From contig NZ_CP108513.1 of the NCBI RefSeq assembly GCF_035989285.1, forward strand, positions 7,068,001 through 7,132,000: a stretch of DNA of 64,000 nucleotides, given 5' to 3'. Below the pieces are notes generated by a model. That model was not told the DNA's origin, ran no database searches, and saw only the letters and a list, made by a program, of their open reading frames with translations. The translations under genes were made by a program, and so were the position numbers. Source of the DNA: Streptomyces sp. NBC_01235. GTDB taxonomy: Bacteria; Actinomycetota; Actinomycetes; Streptomycetales; Streptomycetaceae. Below, piece by piece: positions 17,451-24,116 of this stretch; the first letter of the stretch is position 1, and the number at the start of each line of letters is the position of its first letter.

Positions 17451-17541
17451 GGGACGCCAGCCGGGCAGGACGCCCCCAGTTCGTCTCGAACAGGTCAACT
17501 AGCTTGACCCCGTCCCCGCGAGCCCCTGTTGTTGTGTGTCC
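17451..17541 (-). repeat. Repeat R3
   Basis: Diverged copy. The minus strand gives GGCTCGCGGGGACGGGGTC, core AAGCTAGTTGACCTGTTC, GAGACGAACTGGGGGCG, then TCCTGCCCGGCTGGCGTCC. The core is 35 bases. The hairpin stem GTTCG/CGAAC is kept although loop and flanks have changed. It starts 7 bases beyond the stop of the gene at 17548. Confidence 0.78.
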
Positions 17542-17547
17542 TGTACG

Positions 17548-17961
17548 TCAGACAGCGACACCAGGTATGAGTGCCACTAGCCCGGAGATGAAGCTACCTG
17601 CTGCTGCGAGTGTGACAAGGGTGGCCTTGCCGTCTGAGAACAGCCCGGAGCAGAACTCACGCACCCGCCGCCGGAAGATCAGCATCTTGAGTTTTTGCCA
17701 GCGGTGCTGATGGATGTGGCAGCCCATGAGGATGCCGGTCGCGTTGTTGCGGCAGCCATCGGCTCGTCCTCTGACCGGAGCCCCGCAGGTCACCGGGGCT
17801 TGGAAGAAGGACCAGAGTAAGACCACCGCGGACAGGGTGATGATCACTGCTGGTCCTGCTGCTTCATTGACCCAGGCCGCGATAAGGAGGGCGCCGGCCA
17901 AGACGCCCCACCACTGTCCCAAGCCGCCGAGCCGACTACGCCGTGCCCCCGAAGTCGCCAT
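17548..17961 (-). CDS. Small membrane protein with Cys/His cluster
   Basis: 137 residues from the ATG at 17961 (MATSGARRSRLGGLGQWW). Two hydrophobic segments near the N-terminus (WGVLAGALLIAAWV and AVIITLSAVVLLWSFFQ) are followed by CGAPVRGRADGCRNNATGIL, MGCHIHQHRWQKLKM, a Cys-Cys-Cys-His pattern that could bind zinc. A final hydrophobic segment is ATLVTLAAAGSFISGLVALI. The pattern resembles actinobacterial membrane proteins of unknown function. No ribosome site is obvious. It is a single-gene unit ending just before R3, and the stretch looks less GC-rich than the flanking core genes. Confidence 0.65.
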   Translation of the reverse strand: MATSGARRSRLGGLGQWWGVLAGALLIAAWVNEAAGPAVIITLSAVVLLWSFFQAPVTCGAPVRGRADGCRNNATGILMGCHIHQHRWQKLKMLIFRRRVREFCSGLFSDGKATLVTLAAAGSFISGLVALIPGVAV

Positions 17962-18011
17962 GCCTGTAATCGTGGCGACGGGCGGCACGAATCATGCAGG
18001 GCGCGGGCGGT

Positions 18012-18227
18012 ATGACCGAAAGCAATTCCAGGAAGGCTGACGCCGGACAGTTGGATCGGTCTGACGACGCGCTGGCCGACTGCGCCGCCGTGCTGTCTGG
18101 CAGCTGGCAGCACGCCTGGCCGTGTGGACGCGCTTGCAGACCTACTGCTCTCCAGGGTCAGGTGCAGGCGCGACGCCCGTCGGGCAGGAAGCCCCCCAGT
18201 TCGTCCCGAACGGGTCACTTAGCTTGA
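18012..18227 (+). CDS. Possible small protein ending in repeat R2
   Basis: 71 residues from the ATG at 18012 (MTESNSRKADAGQLDRSDDA). The last 20 or so residues ([17 protein letters not shown]) and the TGA are supplied by repeat R2, as for the LLM gene at R5. It includes a TTA leucine codon in the repeat (bldA-type). The N-terminal 45 residues show no recognised domain. It may be a truncated gene cut by the repeat insertion, or non-coding. Confidence 0.3.
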   Translation: MTESNSRKADAGQLDRSDDALADCAAVLSGSWQHAWPCGRACRPTALQGQVQARRPSGRKPPSSSRTGHLA

Positions 18228-18264
18228 CCCCCGTCCCCGCGAGCCTGTGCTGCCATGTGACCCA
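18169..18264 (-). repeat. Repeat R2 (best-preserved copy)
   Basis: Minus strand: GGGTCACATGGCAGCACAGG, CTCGCGGGGACGGGGGTC, core AAGCTAAGTGACCCGTTC then GGGACGAACTGGGGGGCT, then TCCTGCCCGACGGGCGTCGC. The core matches that of R1 in msrA except its last base. The core hairpin is GTTCG-GGA-CGAAC. It starts about 35 bases beyond the DUF4291 stop. Confidence 0.85.
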
Positions 18265-18298
18265 TCGGCCGCGATCGGCTGTCGGGTGAACCAGCCTC

Positions 18299-18892
18299 TC
18301 ATCCCAGGAGATGGGCAAGTAGTTCGTCTTCAGCGGGATAAGGGCGTTCCTGGGGCAGCAGTCGGGTCGCGGAGCCCAAGTCACCGCCGCTGACGAGGGC
18401 GTGGATCTCGTGGGCCAGCGGGGTCACGTCGCGGATGGCGACCGTCCACTCGTCGGCGTAGCGTCGTGTGGCCTCAGCGGAGAGGCCAAGTTGCAGGGAC
18501 CTGTACGGCATGGGTTGCAGGTGCAGGTCCCGCTCCGGGTCCCACTGCACGCGGGTGGGCGCGCATTTCAGTTGCCGCTGCCAGGTGACGCGGTCGGGGT
18601 GGACCCCGCGGGTGTAGCTCGACAGGCATGCGTGGCGCAACGCCCACTCGAAGCCGTCACGGCTGATCTCGACAGCGAGGACGGTCTCCTGCCCCTCCTT
18701 GGCGCCCCAGCCGCAGCGGTACATCATCCACAGGAACGACGGCTTGATCCACGTCATCCTGTCCCGCTTCCACACGGCGGGGAAACGGCCGTCGCGGACG
18801 GCGGGCAGGCCGATTGCCGGGGAGTAGGCCTGGTAGACGGTGATCGTGGATTCCGAGTGGGCCGCACGGATCCTGCGTTGCGGTTCTTCCAT
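18299..18892 (-). CDS. DUF4291 family protein
   Basis: 197 residues. IRAAHSESTITVYQAYSPAI, then RFPAVWKRDRMTWIKPSFLW, MMYRCGWGAKEGQETVLAVE and ISRDGFEWALRHACLS form the typical DUF4291 signature. Soluble; function unknown in the family. The ATG at 18892 starts directly before the conserved block. It fills the unit between R1 (intact msrA) and R2, reading toward R2. Confidence 0.88.
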   Translation of the reverse strand: MEEPQRRIRAAHSESTITVYQAYSPAIGLPAVRDGRFPAVWKRDRMTWIKPSFLWMMYRCGWGAKEGQETVLAVEISRDGFEWALRHACLSSYTRGVHPDRVTWQRQLKCAPTRVQWDPERDLHLQPMPYRSLQLGLSAEATRRYADEWTVAIRDVTPLAHEIHALVSGGDLGSATRLLPQERPYPAEDELLAHLLG

Positions 18893-19018
18893 GGCGTACA
18901 GAGTGGAGTCGGCCGGTTCAGGCGGCCACTGATTTTCGACTCTCGTTCGCCGCGACGGAGAGGGCCGGCGGCGGCACCGTGCAGATTGCCGGTGTCGCGG
19001 TTCTTCAGTACCTACCGC

Positions 19019-19741
19019 CTACTTGTCCGTGGCCCCCGGCGCCGAAGCGATACCCGTCGGGCACGACGCCCCCCAGTTCGTCCCGAACGGGTCACTTAGC
19101 TTGACCCCCGTCCCACCTACGCCGCAGTACCCGCTCGGGTTTTTGCTGTCCGAAAGATACTGCTGGTGGTATCCCTCGGCCGCATAGAACGTGCGTTCCT
19201 CCGCCGGGAGGATTTCCGTCGTGATCGTGCCGTAGCCCGAGGCGGTGAGGACCTGCTGGTAGGACGCGCGGGAGGCCTCGGCCGTCGTTGCCTGGGACGG
19301 GGAGTGGGTGTAGATCGCGGAGCGGTACTGGGTGCCCACGTCGTTGCCCTGGCGGAAGCCCTGGGTGGGGTTGTGCGACTCCCAGAACGTCTTCAGGAGG
19401 CTCTCGTAGGAGATCACCGCCGGGTCGAAGACCACGCGGACGACCTCCGTGTGGCCGGTCAGGCCCGAGCAGACCTCCTCGTAGGCCGGGTTCTCGGTGT
19501 GGCCGCCCTGGTAACCGACCAGGGTCGTCCACACGCCTGCCGGGAGCTGCCAGAACTTGCGCTCCGCGCCCCAGAAGCAGCCCAGGCCGAAGTCCGCGAC
19601 CTCGAGGCCCTCGGGGTAGGGGCCGAGGAGCGGGGTGCCGAGGACCGTGTGGCGGTCGGGGACGGAGAGGGCCGGCATCGGGCGGCCCCGCAGAGCCTGC
19701 TCGGGGGTCGGGAGCCGGGGCGTACGGTTGTGCAGGAACAT
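19019..19741 (-). CDS. msrA: MsrA, second copy, with a 12-residue insertion at the C-terminus
   Basis: 240 residues from the ATG at 19741 ([19 protein letters not shown]), with GGAG six bases upstream. It reduces methionine S-sulfoxide. The catalytic Cys55 lies in [12 protein letters not shown]. The relay cysteines are Cys206 (GYCGVGG) and Cys227 (SCPTG). Relatives read GYCG-x-GGTGV-SCPxGVA without a break; here [12 protein letters not shown] (36 bases, in frame) separates GTGV from SCPTG. That insertion is the core of repeat R1, so the gene probably still works but with a longer resolving loop. A perfect SigR-type promoter lies upstream. This is the long-form MsrA usual for Streptomyces. Confidence 0.92.
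   Translation of the reverse strand: MFLHNRTPRLPTPEQALRGRPMPALSVPDRHTVLGTPLLGPYPEGLEVADFGLGCFWGAERKFWQLPAGVWTTLVGYQGGHTENPAYEEVCSGLTGHTEVVRVVFDPAVISYESLLKTFWESHNPTQGFRQGNDVGTQYRSAIYTHSPSQATTAEASRASYQQVLTASGYGTITTEILPAEERTFYAAEGYHQQYLSDSKNPSGYCGVGGTGVKLSDPFGTNWGASCPTGIASAPGATDK
19042..19113 (-). repeat. Repeat R1 inside the msrA 3' end
   Basis: Same core as R2 (AAGCTAAGTGACCCGTTC then GGGACGAACTGGGGGGCG), followed by TCGTGCCCGACGGGTATCGC. Its upstream arm is the msrA coding sequence (GGCGTAGGTGGGACGGGGGTC) rather than the outer arm seen in R2, R3, R4 and R6. Confidence 0.85.
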
Positions 19742-19774
19742 GCGGTCTCCAAGGTCTGGGGGTCCGTGCGAGTC

Positions 19775-19800
19775 AACGGGCACCGGGCACGGCGAATTCC
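19775..19800 (-). promoter_or_regulatory. SigR-type promoter of msrA (second copy)
   Basis: On the minus strand GGAAT (19800-19796), 18 bases, GTT (19777-19775): the SigR consensus exactly. The transcript would start near 19767, about 26 bases before the ATG, leaving room for the GGAG ribosome site. Confidence 0.7.
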
Positions 19801-19819
19801 GGCCCGCTCCCACGCCCTG

Positions 19820-19897
19820 CCGCTCCCGGACCGCCCCCGCACAACCCCGCTCCCGGACCACCCCCGTACAGCCCCCGCTCCCGGACCGCCCCCCCCG
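19820..19897 (+). repeat. 27-bp tandem repeat, nearly three copies
   Basis: Units begin CCGCTCCCGGACC and start at 19820, 19847 and 19874. The third is shortened. They lie between the msrA promoter and the stop of the gene at 19902. Confidence 0.75.
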
Positions 19898-19901
19898 GCA
19901 C

Positions 19902-21020
19902 TCAGTGCGGCAGCGTCGCCGGGCTGCCGCCGTTGGCCTCGTAGCCCGCCACCGCCAGTGCGCGGAAGAGCGCGAACTCCGCGGCCGGGTCGGGGAAGAG
20001 CGTCCAGGGGAGGGCGCCGACGTGGCCGTCCACGTGTATGAGCTGGTTCATCGCCTCCGACCAGCGCTCGGAGCGCACCAGGAAGAAGACCAGCAGGTGG
20101 CGGACGTGCGCCAGCATCGGGTCGTCGGGCCGGGCCGCGTGCACCGCGAACAGCGCGCCGTGCATCGCCTTCGTCACGACCTCGCTCTGGTAGAAGCTGC
20201 TGACCAGGTTCACCTCGGGAAGGTGCTCGAAGACCGCGAACAGCGGCATGGCCGCGAGGAGCGAGCCCTTGGGGGCTCGTGCCGCCGCCGCCTCCGCGAA
20301 CGAGTACGCCAGCTCGCGCGAGCCGTGCCACTTCTCGCACCAGTAGTGCAGGGCCGCCAGATGCGCCCCCATGTGCGCCGGGGCGTGGTCCAGGATCTTC
20401 AGCCAGAGCTGCTCGAACTCGGCCTGCGAGTACCGCAGACCGCGGGCCACCGACAGCTCGACGATGTACGGGATCGGGTCACCGGGGGACAGCAGCGCCG
20501 CCTGGCCGCAGGCGTCCTTCGCCTCCTCCATGATGATCCGGAAGTCGTCCGTGCCCGGCGTCGACGTCCGCCACGCCTGCTGCACCAGGAACTCGGCGTG
20601 CACGGCCGCACCGCCCGCATCCTTCGGTGCCTCCGTCCGCCACACCCGCAGCCACTGCCCGCCCGGAGTCTCGCTGACCCCGCCCGGCCGCTGCTGGAGC
20701 TCCAGCGCCGCCGCGCCCGCGAAGGCCTGCACGCGCTGCCAGCGCAGTTCGCCCTCGGTCTCCGTGCCGGCCAGCAGCTGCTGGGCCGCCCGGTAGTCCT
20801 GCGTGTGCTGCACCACGTCCAGGACGTCCAGCAGGTCCTGGTCGGGGCCGGGCATGCGGATGTCCAGCTCCTCCGTGCTCGCGAAACCGTAGGTCGCCGG
20901 GTCCGCGGCGTCCGGGTGATCCGCCGGGACCAGCTCGACCTGGCCGCGCCTGCGCCGCAGGAACGGCAGCAGCACGAAGCCGATCATGATCAGCGCCATC
21001 AGGACCCAGAGAATCTCCAT
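19902..21020 (-). CDS. Membrane-anchored protein of unknown function
   Basis: 372 residues. One N-terminal membrane helix ([20 protein letters not shown]) is followed by a long cytosolic, mostly helical region with repeat-like pairs (e.g. [22 protein letters not shown]) that resembles tetratricopeptide-like helices. A conserved-looking stretch is [20 protein letters not shown] do not recognise a named enzyme. It lies between msrA and metB, divergent from metB with 165 bases between. Conserved in this position as far as I recall in Streptomyces. Confidence 0.8.
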   Translation of the reverse strand: MEILWVLMALIMIGFVLLPFLRRRRGQVELVPADHPDAADPATYGFASTEELDIRMPGPDQDLLDVLDVVQHTQDYRAAQQLLAGTETEGELRWQRVQAFAGAAALELQQRPGGVSETPGGQWLRVWRTEAPKDAGGAAVHAEFLVQQAWRTSTPGTDDFRIIMEEAKDACGQAALLSPGDPIPYIVELSVARGLRYSQAEFEQLWLKILDHAPAHMGAHLAALHYWCEKWHGSRELAYSFAEAAAARAPKGSLLAAMPLFAVFEHLPEVNLVSSFYQSEVVTKAMHGALFAVHAARPDDPMLAHVRHLLVFFLVRSERWSEAMNQLIHVDGHVGALPWTLFPDPAAEFALFRALAVAGYEANGGSPATLPH

Positions 21021-21185
21021 GCCACAAGCGAACCAGACTGCGCCGACAATTGGCCAACCCGCCCCCGAGCCTGTGGAAAACCGTCCGTCCCGGCCGGGGG
21101 CCGTGGCAGGGAGGGGCAGTCGGCCGAACAGTCGGCCGAGCGGTCCGCCCGCGCCGGGCCCGGGAGCGGACTACGCTCGGTGCCC

Positions 21186-22340
21186 ATGAGCGACAGGCAC
21201 ATCAGTCAGCACTTCGAGACCCTCGCGATCCACGCGGGCAACACCGCCGATCCCCTCACCGGCGCGGTCGTCCCGCCGATCTACCAGGTCTCGACCTACA
21301 AGCAGGACGGCGTCGGCGGCCTGCGCGGCGGCTACGAGTACAGCCGCAGCGCCAACCCGACCAGGACCGCCCTGGAGGAGAACCTCGCGGCCCTCGAGGG
21401 CGGCCGCCGAGGACTCGCGTTCGCTTCCGGACTGGCGGCCGAGGACTGCCTGTTGCGTACGCTGCTCAGCCCCGGCGACCACGTCGTCATCCCCAACGAC
21501 GCGTACGGCGGCACGTTCCGCCTGTTCGCCAAGGTCGTCGCCCGCTGGGGCGTGGAGTGGTCGGTCGCCGACACCAGCGACCCCTCCGCCGTACGGGCCG
21601 CGATCACCCCGAAGACCAAGGCCGTGTGGGTGGAGACCCCCTCCAACCCGCTCCTCGGCATCACCGACATCGCCGCCGTCGCCCAGGTCGCCCGTGACGC
21701 GGGCGCGAAGCTCGTCGTCGACAACACCTTCGCCACGCCGTACCTGCAGCAGCCGCTGTCGCTCGGCGCGGACGTCGTCGTGCACTCCCTGACGAAGTAC
21801 ATGGGCGGCCACTCCGACGTCGTCGGCGGCGCGCTGATCACCGCCGACGAGGCTCTCGGCGAGGAACTGGCGTACCACCAGAACGCGATGGGCGCGGTCG
21901 CCGGGCCCTTCGACTCCTGGCTGGTGCTGCGCGGCGCCAAGACGCTGGCGGTGCGCATGGACCGGCACAGTCGGAACGCCACCGAGGTCGCCGACATGCT
22001 GACCCGGCACGCGCGCGTGACGAGCGTGCTCTACCCGGGCCTGCCGGAGCACCCCGGTCACGAGGTCGCCGCCAAGCAGATGCGGGCGTTCGGCGGCATG
22101 GTCTCCTTCCGGGTCACCGGGGGCGAGGAGGCGGCCGTCGAGGTCTGCAACCGTGCCAAGGTGTTCACCCTCGGCGAGTCCCTGGGCGGTGTGGAGTCCC
22201 TCATCGAGCACCCGGGGCGCATGACGCACGCGTCCGTGGTCGGTTCGGCGCTGGAGGTGCCAGGCGACCTCGTCCGCCTGTCCGTGGGCATCGAGAACGT
22301 CGACGATCTCCTCGAAGACCTCCAGCAGGCCCTCGGCTAG
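21186..22340 (+). CDS. metB: Cystathionine gamma-synthase
   Basis: 384 residues, PLP enzyme of the Cys/Met metabolism family. It joins an O-acyl-homoserine and cysteine to cystathionine (transsulfuration). TLAIHAGNTADPLTGAVVPP at the N-terminus, EYSRSANPTR and the active Lys204 in SLTKYMGGHSD are visible, and SLGGVESLIEHPGRMTH is the family C-terminal block. A cystathionine gamma-lyase is the main alternative. The ATG at 21186 begins the conserved region. Adjacent to msrA, so a methionine theme links the two. Confidence 0.92.
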   Translation: MSDRHISQHFETLAIHAGNTADPLTGAVVPPIYQVSTYKQDGVGGLRGGYEYSRSANPTRTALEENLAALEGGRRGLAFASGLAAEDCLLRTLLSPGDHVVIPNDAYGGTFRLFAKVVARWGVEWSVADTSDPSAVRAAITPKTKAVWVETPSNPLLGITDIAAVAQVARDAGAKLVVDNTFATPYLQQPLSLGADVVVHSLTKYMGGHSDVVGGALITADEALGEELAYHQNAMGAVAGPFDSWLVLRGAKTLAVRMDRHSRNATEVADMLTRHARVTSVLYPGLPEHPGHEVAAKQMRAFGGMVSFRVTGGEEAAVEVCNRAKVFTLGESLGGVESLIEHPGRMTHASVVGSALEVPGDLVRLSVGIENVDDLLEDLQQALG

Positions 22341-22353
22341 GGAACCTGCCCGA

Positions 22354-22462
22354 CGGATCAAGCCGTAGGAGGGCGTCGACGTGGAGCGTCGGCGGCCGAC
22401 GGCAAGCCGCTGGGGGGTTCTCCCTGGGGGTGTGCCGGGCCCCGCGTCGCCGGCTTGATCCG
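22354..22462. repeat. 12-bp perfect inverted repeat spanning 109 bp
   Basis: CGGATCAAGCCG (22354-22365) and CGGCTTGATCCG (22451-22462) are exact inverted copies 85 bases apart, 13 bases after the metB stop. The interior is also structured (GGCGGCCGACGG; GGGGGGTTCTCCCTGGGGG). It could be a long terminator-like structure or a small non-autonomous element. Confidence 0.6.
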
Positions 22463-22487
22463 CTCGGACAGGCCCCAGCCGCAGGGG

Positions 22488-22736
22488 CTACCAGTCGGTG
22501 AGCGGTGGAGTCGTCTGCGACGGCGGCTCCACCCAGGGCTGGACCATCACCGCCCAGACCACGAACGCCACGGTCGCGGCGCACAGCAGCAGCCACAACA
22601 GCCGCCGGGCGATCGTACGGCGGCGCAGAATACGGCTGCCGCGACGTACGACGTCCGTGTGGAGCCCCGTCGGCACGTGCGGCGCCGTCCGCTCCATGAT
22701 CTGTCGTACGGCGGCCTCCCGCTCGGCCCGGTTCAC
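22488..22736 (-). CDS. Small membrane protein coupled to a sigma-like factor
   Basis: 82 residues from the GTG at 22736, which overlaps the stop of the upstream gene in GTGA. A cytosolic N-terminus (RAEREAAVRQIMERTAPHVP) leads to one membrane helix (RRLLWLLLCAATVAFVVWAV) and a short outer tail. Size, position and topology resemble small membrane anti-sigma partners, but no zinc-binding HxxxCxxC motif is seen. Function inferred only from the coupling. Confidence 0.7.
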   Translation of the reverse strand: MNRAEREAAVRQIMERTAPHVPTGLHTDVVRRGSRILRRRTIARRLLWLLLCAATVAFVVWAVMVQPWVEPPSQTTPPLTDW

Positions 22737-23260
22737 GAGGCCGCCGCCTTCGCCCGGCGCACCGCGGGCGCCGGTCCGCGCGGCGGATGCAGCAGCGTCG
22801 CCGTCGCCCGGTCGCAGGCCGTGCGGACACGTTCCGTCGGCAGGCCGAGCAGGGCCGCCACCTGCTCCTCGGCAACGCCCTCGTAGAGCCTCAGGACCAG
22901 GATCAGGCGCTCCTGGGGAGTGAGCCCGGCCAGCGCCCCGGGGGCGGAGCGCGGGTGGGTACGGCCCAGGGGCAGAGCCTCGTACAGCTGCCACGCGTAC
23001 TGGTGCCACGCCTCGTGCGCGAAGCGGGTGGCCAGATACTCGCGGGCACGGTTGTACGGGTCCTCGCCGTGCAGCCGCTCCCAGCACGCGTACGTGCGCG
23101 CGAGGGCGAGCGTCAGCAGACGACGCGCGCGCGGGTTGTCGTCCGGCGCCTCCGCCGTGAGCAGGGTGGCGGCGTGCAGCAGCCGCCCGCCCGCTCCCGC
23201 GACGAACGCCTCGAACTCCCGGGCCCGGCGGGCTTCCTGGGCCGAACGCCTCTCTCGCAC
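22733..23260 (-). CDS. RNA polymerase sigma-70-like protein (ECF-type region 4)
   Basis: 175 residues. The C-terminal part, GLTPQERLILVLRLYEGVAE then EQVAALLGLPTERVRTACDR, is a clear sigma region 4 helix-turn-helix. The N-terminal part is rich in Ala/Arg helices but lacks an easily recognised region 2, so it is a diverged SigE-like factor or a degenerate regulator. The gene is translationally coupled with the membrane protein that follows. The start is taken as the ATG at 23260 (MRERRSAQEARRAREFE). Confidence 0.75.
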   Translation of the reverse strand: MRERRSAQEARRAREFEAFVAGAGGRLLHAATLLTAEAPDDNPRARRLLTLALARTYACWERLHGEDPYNRAREYLATRFAHEAWHQYAWQLYEALPLGRTHPRSAPGALAGLTPQERLILVLRLYEGVAEEQVAALLGLPTERVRTACDRATATLLHPPRGPAPAVRRAKAAAS

Positions 23261-23440
23261 ACCGAGCCTCCCGCCTGACGGCGTCCCCCTGGACGGCCAT
23301 ATGCCCCGGTCTCATATGAGGCCAGGGGCGGGGTTTCGGTCAAGAGCCGCGCACGCCCGCCGGAAAGTCGTCGGAAGGCCGCCGGGACCCGCACGGAAGC
23401 CGTCCGCCGCGCGCGTGCGTCGCTGCGGGCCCGCCCGCGC

Positions 23441-23971
23441 TCAGGATGCGGTCGGCGACGGCTCCTCCGTGCCCGGTACGCCGTGGGCCGCCATCCGGGA
23501 GGACAGCGCGGTGTTGAAGCGGGTGAGGAGCGCGCAGAACGTCTCGCGCTCCTCCGGCGCCCAGTCGTCCGTCAGCTCGGCCATCAACTGACGCCGGGAG
23601 GACCGCACTTCCTCGAGACGCGACTGCCCGCGCGGGGACAGCTGGAGCACCACCGCCCGTCCGTCCTCGGGGTGCGAGGTCCGCTTGACCAGACCGGTGT
23701 CGACGAGCGGAGCGACCTGCCGGGTGACCGTGGACGAGTCGATGCCCATGCTCGCGGCGAGCGCCTTGACGCCCATCGGGCCTTCCTTGTCGAGGCGGTT
23801 GAGCAGCAGGTACGCGGCACGGTCCATGGAGTTGCGCACCTGCCCGACACCGCCGAGCCGGGTCTGTTCGGCACGGCGTGCGAACACCGCGACCTCGTGC
23901 TGCAGCGTGTCGAGGAGACCGGTGTCACCGACGGTCGTCATGTCCATCGACATTTCAGGTGTTGTGGGCAT
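23441..23971 (-). CDS. MarR family transcriptional regulator
   Basis: 176 residues. The winged helix is read as YLLLNRLDKEGPMGVKALAA, SMGIDSSTVTRQVAPLVDTG and LVKRTSHPEDGRAVVLQLSP, the classic MarR wing. Long N- and C-terminal helices form the dimer interface. It is divergent from ilvA with 145 bases between the starts, so it may regulate ilvA or itself; no clear palindrome was identified. Start chosen at the ATG at 23971, but ATGs at 23953 and 23941 are possible. Confidence 0.9.
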   Translation of the reverse strand: MPTTPEMSMDMTTVGDTGLLDTLQHEVAVFARRAEQTRLGGVGQVRNSMDRAAYLLLNRLDKEGPMGVKALAASMGIDSSTVTRQVAPLVDTGLVKRTSHPEDGRAVVLQLSPRGQSRLEEVRSSRRQLMAELTDDWAPEERETFCALLTRFNTALSSRMAAHGVPGTEEPSPTAS

Positions 23972-24116
23972 GGCCGGGGGCTCACTTCATGAAGGGGCTG
24001 CTGGAATGGGGGACAGAGTACGCGGCTGGAGGGCGGGTCGTACCGGCGCTGCGGAAACCGGTCTCGGAGGTTGGTCACAGCGGTCGTTCCCGCCTGTGAA
24101 CTGCGATGCTGGAGTC

